Assembly (NCBI GenBank): GCA_005790545.1
Contig: SXUL01000051.1
Span: 1-64,000 of the forward strand
DNA from: Planctomycetia bacterium
Lineage (GTDB): Bacteria > Planctomycetota > GCA-002687715
Reading direction: 5' to 3'
Length of the DNA: 64,000 nucleotides
Of the stretch, positions 53,355 to 62,576 are shown piece by piece. The position numbers and the translations under genes are program-made. The notes beneath the pieces are model-generated. The model did no database searches and was not told the DNA's origin. It worked only from the letters and a program-made list of their open reading frames with translations. The stretch's first letter is position 1; every line of letters starts with the position of its first letter.

Positions 53355-53900
53355 ATGACCATCACCACGGCGGCGATCACGATATTGGCGTTGACGGCGT
53401 CCCTCGCACTGGTCCTGAAGACGGAGGAATCGGAGATGGCCGGGCAAGGGCGCACGATCATCGTGCTGAGACATGCGGAGAAGGAAGCGGGAGCTGACCC
53501 CGTGCTCACCGAGCGCGGGCTGAAACGCGCGCAAGACGTGGCCCTGCTGCTTGGCAAGTGCGGAGCAACCGCCCTCATCAGCAGCGAATTCAAGCGCACG
53601 CGCCTGACGCTCGAACCACTCGCCATGGCTCTCGAACGCAAGGTCGAGACCATCCCCGCCGCCGATACGAAGCAGCTCGTCGAACGCTGCCGAACGGCGG
53701 CGGACGGATCGACGCTGGTGATCTGCGGACACTCGAACACGGTGCCCGCACTGCTGAAAGCGCTCGGCGCGGAACCCACTCGTCTCGATGCCGCCGCCAT
53801 GATTCCCGATGCGGAGTTCGGCCGGCTCTACATCCTGCACTTGCCACCAGCCAACTCCACTCTCACGCCCATGCTCACGGAACTTTCGACAGGCGCATGA
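53355..53900 (+). CDS. Exported or membrane-anchored histidine phosphatase family protein (SixA-like)
   Basis: 181 residues from ATG 53355 (GTG 53346 possible). An N-terminal hydrophobic segment (ITTAAITILALTASLALVL) anchors or exports it. The phosphohistidine motif LRHAEK (RH) comes early and the second catalytic His is in ICGHSNTVPALL near residue 125; SSEFKRTRLTLEPLA holds the phosphate-binding Arg. It lacks the long insertions of metabolic phosphoglycerate mutases, so a phosphatase is favoured. Separate from the defence locus by 46 bases. Confidence 0.85.
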   Translation: MTITTAAITILALTASLALVLKTEESEMAGQGRTIIVLRHAEKEAGADPVLTERGLKRAQDVALLLGKCGATALISSEFKRTRLTLEPLAMALERKVETIPAADTKQLVERCRTAADGSTLVICGHSNTVPALLKALGAEPTRLDAAAMIPDAEFGRLYILHLPPANSTLTPMLTELSTGA

Positions 53901-53915
53901 CGTGCCGAGGCGCTC

Positions 53916-55745
53916 TCAGTGCGGCTTCGACTTCGCCCGCGCCTCAGCGAGTTCCCGAACGGTCTTGGAGAGGAGCGCGTACTCCTTCGCGTTCGACAAC
54001 GCTTCAATGCGCGCATTGACCGCGTCCGCTACCGCACTGGCTGCGTTCGCATCCGGCGCAACCGCCAGGCATGCTTCGACAACGACCAGCGCGAATGGGT
54101 TGAGCGCAAGCGCCGCCTTGGCAACAGACACACTCTCGCGCGCACGTTCGTCAGCCGCCAAAGCATCAAAGACACGGCGCAGCACGAGTGCTTGCAGGTA
54201 ACTCCTGAAATCATGGCTCACGCCCCAAGCGACGGCCTGATGAAAGACCATCGGTCGCCGACCACCCTCATCCACGACGTGATAGCCCGCATGCACACTG
54301 GTCACTTCGTCACCGCCGGTTGCATATTGCTCGCCACGGAAGCGGTAGTGGCCGGTGGCCGCATCATGCTCCAGGCGCATCAACGCGCAGTGCCCGGGCT
54401 GACCTGCGGTCGAGGCCGGAACGCCCATGATGCGAAAGGTGCGCGCGCCGATGTTGCCCATGGTTCCGCACACGCCGCCGTCTTTCCACATCATCTGGAT
54501 CGAGCCGTAGCTGAACGGAAACGGCTGCACGCGCCGCGCTGACTGCATGTCGAATTGCTGCGCGATGTCTCCGATGTACTCGCCGTAGGTCCTCATCTCG
54601 CCGCTCGCGAGGCTCTCCGTCCAGATATCCTCGCGCTCGCGGAGCGGCTGATCATCGGCAGCGAGCATCAGCAACACGGGCCAAGGTGCATTGAGCGGCG
54701 CCTTGGGCCATTTGTGAGCCGTGCGTCGAGCCTGCGCTTTCACATCGCGCTCGTTGCGCACAAACCAGGCCATGGATTCGGCTGCGGTCGGCGCCGGATC
54801 GCGCTCGGCAGGCATGCGCCCCTTGTTGCGGTACGCCGTGTGAAACAACTCGTGGGCTGCGGCAATCTTCTTGCGCAGTTCCGCATCTTGCACAGCTTCC
54901 GTGGAGTACCAGTGCACCGCGCGGTCCCCGCATTCGATGCGAACTTCCGGATGACCATGCGCAGCCATGTGGGCGTTGAACTCGTCTTGCAGCACAGGCG
55001 ATGCAATCACATCGCACGCCAACGGCGCGCGTTGGATCTGCTTCCTGACAGCCACCGCCTTGCCGCGCGGTTTCGCGACCCCTTTCTTGTCGTATTCCAG
55101 TGGCGGCAATTCGCTCACCGTGGCCTCGACCGTGACTGCTGCATGCTGTTCGAGGAAGTTGAGAATATGGTCATCACGGTCGAGTGTGCGGTTGGTTGCT
55201 CTGGTGTCGATCGCGACCCGCGGATCGCCCGGGACTCGGAGCTCCATGCGCTTTCGTGCCGTGATGTCTGGCAACACTGCGTCCGCCTGCGCGGCTTCGT
55301 AGTCGCCATCATTCCAACCCCCTGCCCGCTTCCGTGGCGCTCGGAACGATGCGTCGATCGCGAAGGCCAACGCAAGTTGGGGAAACTCCCGGCGCACCGT
55401 GTCCACACCGAGGTCGAGTTCCAACGAGCGCAGTTGAAGCAGGACCGGCAACGGGTCGCGCCTGCAGCCGTAGACCGAGGCCTGCCGCACGGGATCTGCG
55501 TCGATCCAATGGAGGAAATCCGCCGGCAGCCCCAAACCGCGCTCAGTGCAGCGCGCAAGCGTTTGATGCCGCGCCTTGGCAATGAACTCGGCTGTCAGCT
55601 CGGTCCAGTTCGTCGCCTTCCTGTTCACAACAGAGTTGGCCGCTGTCGCTGACGCTGCCCCCGGTGTCTGGCCAGGCACTCCCGCAGCAACCAAAGCAAC
55701 CACCATGAGCATGGCGCTGCGAATCGGCGCAGTGTTCTTCTTCAT
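53916..55745 (-). CDS. Exported protein with transglutaminase-like domain
   Basis: 609 residues from ATG 55745 with a signal peptide (MKKNTAPIRSAMLMVVALVAAGVPGQ). The central-C-terminal part carries DGGVCGTMGNIGARTFRIMGVPASTAGQPGHCALMRLEHD, which resembles the Cys ... His region of transglutaminase-like proteins from planctomycetes and verrucomicrobia (catalytic Cys in GGVC, His in GQPGHCA). A preceding part has HELFHTAYRNKG. Function unknown; protein cross-linking or peptide cleavage outside the cytoplasm is possible. The last 70 residues are Ala-rich helical. Divergent from the DUF3050 gene with a 90-bp gap. Confidence 0.72.
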   Translation of the reverse strand: MKKNTAPIRSAMLMVVALVAAGVPGQTPGAASATAANSVVNRKATNWTELTAEFIAKARHQTLARCTERGLGLPADFLHWIDADPVRQASVYGCRRDPLPVLLQLRSLELDLGVDTVRREFPQLALAFAIDASFRAPRKRAGGWNDGDYEAAQADAVLPDITARKRMELRVPGDPRVAIDTRATNRTLDRDDHILNFLEQHAAVTVEATVSELPPLEYDKKGVAKPRGKAVAVRKQIQRAPLACDVIASPVLQDEFNAHMAAHGHPEVRIECGDRAVHWYSTEAVQDAELRKKIAAAHELFHTAYRNKGRMPAERDPAPTAAESMAWFVRNERDVKAQARRTAHKWPKAPLNAPWPVLLMLAADDQPLREREDIWTESLASGEMRTYGEYIGDIAQQFDMQSARRVQPFPFSYGSIQMMWKDGGVCGTMGNIGARTFRIMGVPASTAGQPGHCALMRLEHDAATGHYRFRGEQYATGGDEVTSVHAGYHVVDEGGRRPMVFHQAVAWGVSHDFRSYLQALVLRRVFDALAADERARESVSVAKAALALNPFALVVVEACLAVAPDANAASAVADAVNARIEALSNAKEYALLSKTVRELAEARAKSKPH

Positions 55746-55835
55746 GATTCGGATCCTAACGGTCCCCACTGCTTTCGTTGAGCATGTGCGTTCTTGCCCC
55801 TTCATAGTAGAACCTCAGTGGAGCGCCGCACAGCC

Positions 55836-56666
55836 ATGCAAACCGCCAGCACCAGTCCCGACGTTCCGTCAGCGATCCATATCGCACCCTGGGTCGAGAA
55901 GCTGCTCAAGCATCCCTTGTACGGCGAACTCAGCGATGAGTTCAGCCTGCGCATTTTCATGCGCGCTCACGTCTTCGCCGTCTGGGATTTCCAGTCCCTG
56001 CTCAAGGCCCTGCAGCGCAACGTGACTTGCGTGGAGGTGCCGTGGTTTCCCACTGCGGACCCGCTGGCTCGCCGCTTCGTCAATGAAATCGTCCTCGATG
56101 AGGAAAGTGACGAGACGCCGGAAGGATCGTACTTGTCTCATTTTGAGCTGTACCTGCAAGCCATGCAGGCTTGCGGAGCAGACACAACGGCACCGATCCG
56201 TGGCTTCCTGAGCGACTTGCGCGAAGGTCACCCTCTCGTGGAAGCGTTGGCACGTCCAGAAGTTCCCCGCGGAGTCGCGCCCTTCGTCAGTGCCACGCTG
56301 GCAGTCGCCACTTCGGGAAAGGCCCACTGTATTGCCGCGGCCTTCGCCTACGGGCGCGAGGAAGTCATCCCGGGGATGTTCCTGCGCGTCGTGGATGGAC
56401 TGGCCGCCATGGCTCCACAGCGCTGGGCCACTTTCCGGTATTACCTGCAGCGGCACATCGGCACGGACGCCGATCGTCACGCACCGCAGGCCAAGGCTCT
56501 TGTGGCGCGCCTGTGCGGCACTGATGCCACGCTCTGGGCGGAGGCAGAGGCTGCCGCACGCAGCGGATTGGAATCGCGGCTTCAACTCTGGAACGCCATC
56601 CTCGAGACCTTGCATGCAGAGCGTCTCGCTGGTCGCGATGCACATCTCTGCTCTGAAACTCCGTGA
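55836..56666 (+). CDS. DUF3050 family protein
   Basis: 276 residues from ATG 55836. The family pattern is clear: KHPLYGELSDEFSLRIFMRAHVFAVWDFQSLLKALQ, CVEVPWFPTADPLARRFVNEIVLDEESDE, SHFELYLQAMQACGAD and PGMFLRVVDGL. DUF3050 proteins have a helical heme-oxygenase/TenA-like fold with conserved His, Glu and Asp that could form a metal site; no established function. The frame also opens 42 bases earlier at a TTG. Confidence 0.9.
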   Translation: MQTASTSPDVPSAIHIAPWVEKLLKHPLYGELSDEFSLRIFMRAHVFAVWDFQSLLKALQRNVTCVEVPWFPTADPLARRFVNEIVLDEESDETPEGSYLSHFELYLQAMQACGADTTAPIRGFLSDLREGHPLVEALARPEVPRGVAPFVSATLAVATSGKAHCIAAAFAYGREEVIPGMFLRVVDGLAAMAPQRWATFRYYLQRHIGTDADRHAPQAKALVARLCGTDATLWAEAEAAARSGLESRLQLWNAILETLHAERLAGRDAHLCSETP

Positions 56667-56742
56667 TGCGACATGGCATCTGACAACGCTGCCGTCCCAC
56701 ACGGCGCACAGCACCAATAATCGCCATAAGGAACCCCGCTTC

Positions 56743-57288
56743 ATGACCCGCATCGCGATTCTCTTGAGAGGCGTCAACGTCGGAGGGAAGCACAAGCTGC
56801 CCATGGCAGAACTGAAGCAGTGCTGTGAGATGCTCGGGATCCTCGACTGCACAACGCATCTGAATAGCGGCAACGCGGTAGGCAGCCTCGCGGCGGCGAA
56901 GGTGGATGGGTTTGCGGCCTCGCTGGCACGCGCACTCGAAAAGCGCTGCGGCTTCGGGGTGCCGGTGGTTGTCCGCACGGCGTCAGCACTGAAGCGCACC
57001 ATCGCGGCGAACCCGTTCCTTGCGGAGAACGCAGCGCCGGCCTCGCTGCATGTCGCGTTTCTCGATGCGAAGCCGGCGACAGCGAAGGTGCGCGCCCTCG
57101 ACCCCGCACGCTCCCCCGGCGATCGCTTCATCCTGCAAGGCAGCGAGGTATTTCTGCACCTTCCGCATGGTGTCGCGCGCACGAAACTCACCAACGCCTG
57201 GATGGACTCCTCCCTCGGCGTGACCTCCACCCAGCGCAACTGGGCCACCGTCCTCGCCCTCGCAGAACTTCTCGACGCGAGCGACTGA
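56743..57288 (+). CDS. DUF1697 family protein
   Basis: 181 residues from ATG 56743. Family hallmarks: the start RIAILLRGVNVGGKHKLPMAELKQCCEMLG, THLNSGNAVG, a central PVVVRTASALKRTIAANPF and the end TQRNWATVLALAELL. Small cytoplasmic protein of unknown biochemical role found widely in bacteria. The frame continues upstream to 56290 but that part overlaps the DUF3050 gene in another frame and is rejected. Confidence 0.93.
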   Translation: MTRIAILLRGVNVGGKHKLPMAELKQCCEMLGILDCTTHLNSGNAVGSLAAAKVDGFAASLARALEKRCGFGVPVVVRTASALKRTIAANPFLAENAAPASLHVAFLDAKPATAKVRALDPARSPGDRFILQGSEVFLHLPHGVARTKLTNAWMDSSLGVTSTQRNWATVLALAELLDASD

Positions 57289-57340
57289 CTCCGCACGCTC
57301 CGTCGCTTGATCTCGCGCGATTGTTGCCTAGAGTCGCCGC

Positions 57341-57574
57341 ATGAAACTCAGCATCACCTACTGCGTGCAGTGAAATTTCCTGCCACAAGCGGCCGGTCTG
57401 GCCGCTGAACTCAAGGCAAGTCTCGGGCTGGAAGCAGAGATCATCCAGGGCAAGGGCGGCATCTACTCCGTCGTGCTTGACGGCAAGGAGATCTTCAACA
57501 AGAAGGAGATCGGCCGCTATCCCATCCTTGGAGAGGTGACCGGCATCATCAAAGGCATGCACCCGGAGCTCTGA
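57341..57574 (+). CDS. SelW/Rdx-type selenoprotein (in-frame TGA = selenocysteine)
   Basis: ATG 57341 to TGA 57572-57574, 78 codons. Codon 11 is TGA (57371-57373), and readthrough gives a complete 77-residue Rdx (SelW/SelT/SelH) protein: ITYCVQ-U-NFLPQA at the N-terminus, with Cys8-x-x-Sec11 as the redox pair, then AELKASLGLEAEII, GIYSVVLDGKEIFNKKE and GRYPILGEVTGIIKG. The CxxU placed after the first strand is exactly where the family has it. A hairpin with a GGTCT loop follows the TGA at the right distance. The role is thioredoxin-like redox chemistry. Conventional gene finding would split or miss it. Confidence 0.92.
57371..57406 (+). promoter_or_regulatory. Bacterial SECIS element
   Basis: TGA at 57371-57373 is followed by a 7-bp stem AGCGGCC (57388-57394) with GGCCGCT (57400-57406) enclosing the 5-base loop GGTCT. 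The E. coli fdhF SECIS, bound by SelB, has the same apical GGUCU loop. The loop begins 22 bases after the TGA, within the range of known bacterial SECIS elements. Confidence 0.88.
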
Positions 57575-57640
57575 ATGCCGCGCGCGAAGCTTGGCTGAAG
57601 CGGCGCACGTTCTTCGCCGCTGCGCGACGCCCGCGGCGCC

Positions 57641-58816
57641 TCAGGCCGGTTTCAAGCTCACCAGTGCGTGGACTGAGATCGCTTCACCGCGGCCGAGTGC
57701 GTCGACCCCCTCATGCGTTCGAGCCTTGACCGCCACGCGGTCCAGCGGCAACGCGAGCAACTCCGCGAGTGCCGCCTTCATCTCCGCCTTCCACGGCCCG
57801 AGGCGCGGCTTCTCCGCGATGATGGTCACATCGGCCTGCGCGGGTGCATGGCCAAGCGAACGCAGTTCTTCCAGGGTTCTTGCAAGCAGCGCGCGGCTGT
57901 CGATCCCGCGCAACGCAGGATCGGTGTCCGGGAAGTGCTCTCCGATATCAGGCAAGCCCGCCGCACCGAGAAGTCCCTCGATGAGCGCATGCAGCACCGC
58001 GTCGCCATCGGAGTGGCCGAGGAGATGAACCTCCGCCGATACATCGATACCACCGAGCCGTAGCGGCCCGCCCGGCACCAGTCGGTGAATGTCGAAACCG
58101 AAGCCTGAACGCGGCGTTTCCATGATAGCCCTCGCCAGCCGGAGGTCATCCGCTGTCGTGATCTTGAAATTGAGTGCTGAGTCTTCCACCACATGCACGG
58201 CCACACCATAGTGACGCAGCAGCGCCGCTTCGTCGGTGAAATCGCGACCGTCACGTGCAGCCGCTGTCAGCGCGTCTCGCAGCAGGGCAGCACCCGCTCC
58301 TTGTGGCGTCGCAGCCAGGCGCATGCGTTTCCTGTCCGGCGTCGCGGCAATGCGACCGGCCGCATCGATTTCCTGCAAGGTGGCGGTCACCGGTTGCGCG
58401 AGCAGCGCGGCGTCGTGCTGCGCGAGAGCCTGCAGCAGCCTCTGGATGGCTGCCGTGCTCACCAGCGGGCGCGCTGCATCGTGAATGAGCAGCACATCCG
58501 CGTCCCCGGCAACCGCGACACCCGCTTGCACCGATTCCTGCCGGGTCGCGCCACCAGCCACCACACGCGAGAGGCCCACTTCTCGCAGCCAGCTTGCGAG
58601 GGGCTCCTCGGCCGTGGCTCTCAAATCGTCGCGGTGCAGAACGAGGACCTGCGCTGCGGGCAGAAGCGCTGCGGCCGCATGCGCACCGTGCCACCAGAGT
58701 GGTCTGCCGGCCAGCATGACAGTTCCCTTGCGCACGCTGGCCCTCAGGCGTGAGCCTTCCCCCGCAGCCACGTGCACGATCGCGAATCGTTGGGGGACAT
58801 AGGGCTCGGGCTTCAC
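57641..58816 (-). CDS. ispDF: Bifunctional IspD/IspF (MEP isoprenoid pathway)
   Basis: 391 residues. Residues 1-~230 are IspD (CTP + MEP to CDP-ME): VHVAAGEGSRLRA, HDAARPLVST, TPQGAGAALLRDAL, DEAALLRHYG. Residues ~233-391 are IspF (forms MEcPP): GFGFDIHRLVPGGPLRLGGIDV, LLGHSDGDAVLHALIEGLLGAAGLPDIGEHFPDTDP, VTIIAEKP. IspDF fusions are known in alpha- and epsilonproteobacteria and elsewhere. It supplies precursors to the prenyl chemistry found at 20-25 kb. Alone on its transcript, convergent with the selenoprotein gene. Confidence 0.95.
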   Translation of the reverse strand: MKPEPYVPQRFAIVHVAAGEGSRLRASVRKGTVMLAGRPLWWHGAHAAAALLPAAQVLVLHRDDLRATAEEPLASWLREVGLSRVVAGGATRQESVQAGVAVAGDADVLLIHDAARPLVSTAAIQRLLQALAQHDAALLAQPVTATLQEIDAAGRIAATPDRKRMRLAATPQGAGAALLRDALTAAARDGRDFTDEAALLRHYGVAVHVVEDSALNFKITTADDLRLARAIMETPRSGFGFDIHRLVPGGPLRLGGIDVSAEVHLLGHSDGDAVLHALIEGLLGAAGLPDIGEHFPDTDPALRGIDSRALLARTLEELRSLGHAPAQADVTIIAEKPRLGPWKAEMKAALAELLALPLDRVAVKARTHEGVDALGRGEAISVHALVSLKPA

Positions 58817-59064
58817 GGCCTCACCATATCAGCGCCAAAGAGGCGTAGCGGATCCCGTTTTTGCGCTGCGTGTTTCCCGGCCTGACGCTGCAAAGCGCGA
58901 TTGATGCGCTGTTTGCATTCGCGACAGTTTTCACAACTTCTCTGAATTTCCACCGACATCCACGACGAAGAAACGATCAGCTTTATCAGGTCGCCAGCCC
59001 GCCACCTGTGAAGCCCTGCCGGTGTTCGGTTCTCATCGCCAGTTGTGCGGCATGGGAGGTTGGC

Positions 59065-60894
59065 ATGGTCAAGATGAAGAAGGCGGCGTGTGTGTGGTTG
59101 TTGTTTCCGGCCCTCGCCGCCGGGCTGAGTGCGCAAGTTCTTCTGGTAGACGGAGACCCGTCGGGTCCTGTCCAGGTCACACCTCAAGTGGCCGTGGGGA
59201 TCGAGCTGTTCGCTCAGCCCGATGTCCCCTTCGCGCTCCTTGTGGCCATGGCCCCTGCCGCGACCGCGACTCCGTACGGCACCTTCGGGCTCGACTGGAA
59301 CGCGAACGGATTCGTCGCCCTCAACGGATTCGACCCGCAACACCCGTTCCATGCTGAGAGCTGGCTCGATCAGAGCGGCTACTTCAATCTGACCACCGAG
59401 ATCTTCTCGGAGGCGCATGTCCCCGCGGAGCAGATCCAGATCTGGGCACAGACAATCTCTCCGGACGTCACCGCACCCAACGGCTACATCCTCAGCAACG
59501 TGGTGCAAGTCAACGAGCACACGCCGCCCCCGCAGGTCATCTTGAATACGCCGAACATGGTTGCCCAAGGTGGCGTACTCACCATCACTGGCCAGCACTT
59601 CGCCTCGGCGCCCTACTTCAACATCGTCACCATCGGCAACTGCCTCTGCAACGTGCTCTCATCCTCGGGCTCGGTCATCGCGGTGGAAGTGCCTGTGACC
59701 TGCAACTCCGGTCCGGTCATGGTGTCCACGCCCTGGGGCAACTCGGGGAGCAATCCCAATGCCATCAACAGTTGGGTGGCCGTGCTCAACAGCGTGGTCT
59801 CCGAAGCACAAGCGCCGGTGGTCAGCTCTGGCTTTGCGACCGTGCAGGGCTACATCTTCACCGCGCAATCTCCAGACAGCTTCACCGTGCATGCCCAGCC
59901 CGGCCAGGAGATCTACGCCGAGTGCTACTCCTTCGACCCCAACACGGGCATGCTGACGGGCGGCTCCAACAGCGCGAATCAGTATTTCGATCCGGTGCTC
60001 GAGATCCGTCGCGGCGAACTCACCCTCTGCTTCGATGATGATTCCGGCCCGCTCACCAGTGCAGCCTTCGGCGTGCAATCCGGCATCAACAGCTTTGTCG
60101 CCGATATCGAGGCGGATTTCACGGTGCGTGTGCGCGCCGTGTTCACCATCTTCTCGGGGCACTACATCCTCAAGTACGGCGTCCGCGAACCTCTGAACAT
60201 GCCCATGCGCGTTCATGGCGTGCATCCCAACATCGTGCGTGCTGGTGATCAGGTCACGGTTTGGTGTTCACACACCGTTCCCGGCCAGACTGCCGGACAC
60301 CTGGTGCATGCCTTTGGTCAGGACATCGTGCCGGATGCCGTCGGGTATGGGTCCATGCAGTTCACCGTGCCTGCGGGCGCGCAAAGCGGCCCCGTCTCCG
60401 TCTCGACGCCCTCGGGCTCAAGCCAGATGGACATGGACCGCATGTGTGCCTACCTCACCGTCATTCAGAACCAGTTCACATTTGCGGTTGAGGGGCAGAT
60501 CCCGGTGAGCACATCCAGCCTCACCTACTTCGGGACCATTTCGAACAGCTTCGACTACGACGTGTTCCGCATCGTGACCAAGGCGGGCCACGACTACCGT
60601 TTCGAGGTCTACGCCTACGACGGTCCCGAGACGCGGGTCATGACGAGCACCTGGGCCGTGCCCAACCCCTTGGACCCGGATCTCCGCGTGACGCCTGGTG
60701 GTTTCACCTCTCCCATTCTCGCCATGGACTCGGGCTCCGGCCCGGGGCTCAACGCGCAGATCGGCAACGCACTCTCGCCCTACTATCACGCGACTTCCGA
60801 CACGACCATCGACCTCTGGCTGATGCCGTGGTTCATGGGTTCGTGGGGTGACTACATGTTGACCATCGTCGAGATTGCGCCTCCCACGCCTTGA
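59065..60894 (+). CDS. Exported IPT/TIG-domain protein
   Basis: 609 residues from ATG 59065, chosen for the GGGAGGT at 59054-59060 and a clean signal peptide (MVKMKKAACVWLLFPALAAGLSAQ). Two IPT/TIG-like Ig domains are visible (VILNTPNMVAQGGVLTITGQHFASAPYFN and VHPNIVRAGDQVTVWCSHTVPGQT). Between and after them are beta-rich stretches resembling pre-peptidase C-terminal domains (FTVHAQPGQEIYAECYSFDPN, YDVFRIVTKAGHDYRFEVYAYDG). Probably a secreted or surface structural protein. The 248 bases upstream hold no recognised feature apart from the ribosome-binding site. Confidence 0.78.
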   Translation: MVKMKKAACVWLLFPALAAGLSAQVLLVDGDPSGPVQVTPQVAVGIELFAQPDVPFALLVAMAPAATATPYGTFGLDWNANGFVALNGFDPQHPFHAESWLDQSGYFNLTTEIFSEAHVPAEQIQIWAQTISPDVTAPNGYILSNVVQVNEHTPPPQVILNTPNMVAQGGVLTITGQHFASAPYFNIVTIGNCLCNVLSSSGSVIAVEVPVTCNSGPVMVSTPWGNSGSNPNAINSWVAVLNSVVSEAQAPVVSSGFATVQGYIFTAQSPDSFTVHAQPGQEIYAECYSFDPNTGMLTGGSNSANQYFDPVLEIRRGELTLCFDDDSGPLTSAAFGVQSGINSFVADIEADFTVRVRAVFTIFSGHYILKYGVREPLNMPMRVHGVHPNIVRAGDQVTVWCSHTVPGQTAGHLVHAFGQDIVPDAVGYGSMQFTVPAGAQSGPVSVSTPSGSSQMDMDRMCAYLTVIQNQFTFAVEGQIPVSTSSLTYFGTISNSFDYDVFRIVTKAGHDYRFEVYAYDGPETRVMTSTWAVPNPLDPDLRVTPGGFTSPILAMDSGSGPGLNAQIGNALSPYYHATSDTTIDLWLMPWFMGSWGDYMLTIVEIAPPTP

Positions 60895-60921
60895 CGCACC
60901 CGCGCGCCGTATGATTCGCGC

Positions 60922-61479
60922 GTGCCCTTCCGCCAACTCGCAACACGCGATCCACTGATCGTCGCAGGCATCGACCCCGGCACGCACCTGCTGGGGTTCG
61001 GCGTTGTGGGGCGCAAGGGAAGCCTGATGATCGCCGTGGACCACGGCGCTCTGCGCGCTCCGAAGGATGCGGGCTTGTGCGAACGCATGAAGGTGCTCGC
61101 GCGCGGTTTGCGCGCGCTCTTCGCGCACCACAAACCGGATGTCATCGCCCTCGAAGAGGCCTTTGTCGCCAGAAACATCCAGTCCTCGCTCCGGCTCGGC
61201 GAAGCGCGCGGCATGGTGCTTTGCATCGCTGCAGAGTTGGACATCCCGGTGGTTGACTACCCCACCGCGCGCGTGAAGGTCGCCATCGCCGGACATGGTG
61301 GCGCCACCAAGCAACGTGTGCGGACCGCAGTGATGCGCGAGCTCCGGCTGCTGGAAGCCCCCGACCCTCTGGATGCCTCGGACGCTCTCGCACTGGCTCT
61401 CGCCCTCCTCCACGACCCGCGCATGAACCGGCGTCTCGCCGCCGCTTTGAGCGTGCGCCCCCGGGCGCGCAAGCGCTGA
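60922..61479 (+). CDS. ruvC: Crossover junction endodeoxyribonuclease RuvC
   Basis: 185 residues from GTG 60922. RuvC fold with the acidic active site: Asp18 in VAGIDPGTHLLGFGV, Glu in DVIALEEAFVARN, and the C-terminal DASDALALALALLHD. KVAIAGHGGATKQRV is the DNA-contact region. It resolves Holliday junctions with RuvAB, which are not in the window. It follows the TIG protein gene by 27 bases. Confidence 0.93.
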   Translation: MPFRQLATRDPLIVAGIDPGTHLLGFGVVGRKGSLMIAVDHGALRAPKDAGLCERMKVLARGLRALFAHHKPDVIALEEAFVARNIQSSLRLGEARGMVLCIAAELDIPVVDYPTARVKVAIAGHGGATKQRVRTAVMRELRLLEAPDPLDASDALALALALLHDPRMNRRLAAALSVRPRARKR

Positions 61480-61575
61480 CTGGAACCACGGCTTCTCCTC
61501 CCCTTGCAGTTGTTTGGCCGGCAGCCGTGCCGAATCCGGACGCATCCGGTCGATAGAGGAACCGGTACTCCACGC

Positions 61576-62088
61576 ATGAAGACCCGCACGACAACACTCG
61601 CATTGATCGCTCTCCTCGCAGCAGCGTGCGAGCACACTCCGCGTCCTGAGGTAGCGGCAGAGGCGGAGGGCCCGAGTCAACTGCGTCCGGACGCGCGCGA
61701 TGTCCCTGCGGCTGTGCAGGCCATCGAAGTCCTCATCAACCAGAACGGCGCGCTCATCGCCGACGAAATCGAGATCGAGTGTTCCTGCAACTACGTCTGG
61801 GATGTCGCGCTGAGTGGAGAAGACGTGGATAGGCTGCGCCCTGAAGGCAAGGGCCAGAGAAGCACGGCGCGCGGCAAGCCCCGCGGCAGTTTTCGCAATC
61901 TCGAACTCCGTGCCATCCGGAGCATCACCCTCAAGAGTTCCGGCTTCGATGTGGCGCCCTACATCCGCATTCATGCGCGAGGGAATGCCGCCTACGCCTC
62001 GAGCGCGGGCGTCACGCGGGCGACGGTGATCACCATCGACAACGCACACCTCCGCGTCTCCGAGCTCGCCAGCCCGCCGCAGCCCTGA
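61576..62088 (+). CDS. Hypothetical lipoprotein
   Basis: 170 residues from ATG 61576. Lipoprotein signal MKTRTTTLALIALLAAAC with lipidated Cys18, then a short linker and a compact, probably beta-rich domain (ADEIEIECSCNYVWDVALSG, GSFRNLELRAIRSITLKSSGFDVAPYIRIHARGNAAYAS). No family recognised. It is followed 23 bases later by dtd on the same strand. Confidence 0.65.
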   Translation: MKTRTTTLALIALLAAACEHTPRPEVAAEAEGPSQLRPDARDVPAAVQAIEVLINQNGALIADEIEIECSCNYVWDVALSGEDVDRLRPEGKGQRSTARGKPRGSFRNLELRAIRSITLKSSGFDVAPYIRIHARGNAAYASSAGVTRATVITIDNAHLRVSELASPPQP

Positions 62089-62111
62089 GCTCTGGCGGCT
62101 AAGCTCCGCCC

Positions 62112-62567
62112 ATGCGCGTCGTGCTGCAGAGGGTGAAGGAAGCCTCCGTCACAGTAGATGGCGAAATGGTCGCGCGTATCGGCCACGGAGTCCTCCTGCT
62201 CGCCGGCTTTCTGAAAGGCGATGATGCCTCCGTTGCCGATCTGCTCGCAAGAAAGATCGCGGCGCTGCGCATCTTCGAGGACGCGGAAGGACGCACCAAT
62301 CGCGGATTCGAGGAAACCGGAGGAGAAGTCCTCGCCGTCTCGCAGTTCACTCTCGCTGCTGACACGAGCCGCGGGCGCAGGCCTTCTTTCGAGAACGCCC
62401 TCGAAGCAGACGCAGCCCGCGCACTCTTCGCTCATTTCGCGGCGGCCCTCGAAGCGCTACTCGGCAAGCCTGTCGCGCGCGGAGTCTTCGCGGCCTCCAT
62501 GCAGGTTGCCCTCATCAATGATGGCCCGTTCACCCTGGTGCTTGAGCAGCTTCCCGCCGGAAAGTAG
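62112..62567 (+). CDS. dtd: D-aminoacyl-tRNA deacylase
   Basis: 151 residues, usual length of DTD. MRVVLQRVKEASVTVDGE at the N-terminus, the catalytic-site motifs SQFTLAADTSRGRRPSFENAL and NDGPFTLVLEQ (the Gly-cisPro motif). It removes D-amino acids and glycine mischarged onto tRNA. It lies 9 bases upstream of trpS, so both are probably co-transcribed. Confidence 0.96.
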   Translation: MRVVLQRVKEASVTVDGEMVARIGHGVLLLAGFLKGDDASVADLLARKIAALRIFEDAEGRTNRGFEETGGEVLAVSQFTLAADTSRGRRPSFENALEADAARALFAHFAAALEALLGKPVARGVFAASMQVALINDGPFTLVLEQLPAGK

Positions 62568-62576
62568 GTTGCCCGC

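Noticed and set aside
57371-57373. TGA read as a nonsense mutation making a SelW pseudogene
   Set aside because: The codon sits exactly at the Sec position of CxxU and is followed by a SECIS-like hairpin; the rest of the frame is intact.
57188-57562. 124-codon minus-strand frame covering the selenoprotein gene
   Set aside because: No family features, and it lies antisense to the DUF1697 end and the selenoprotein.
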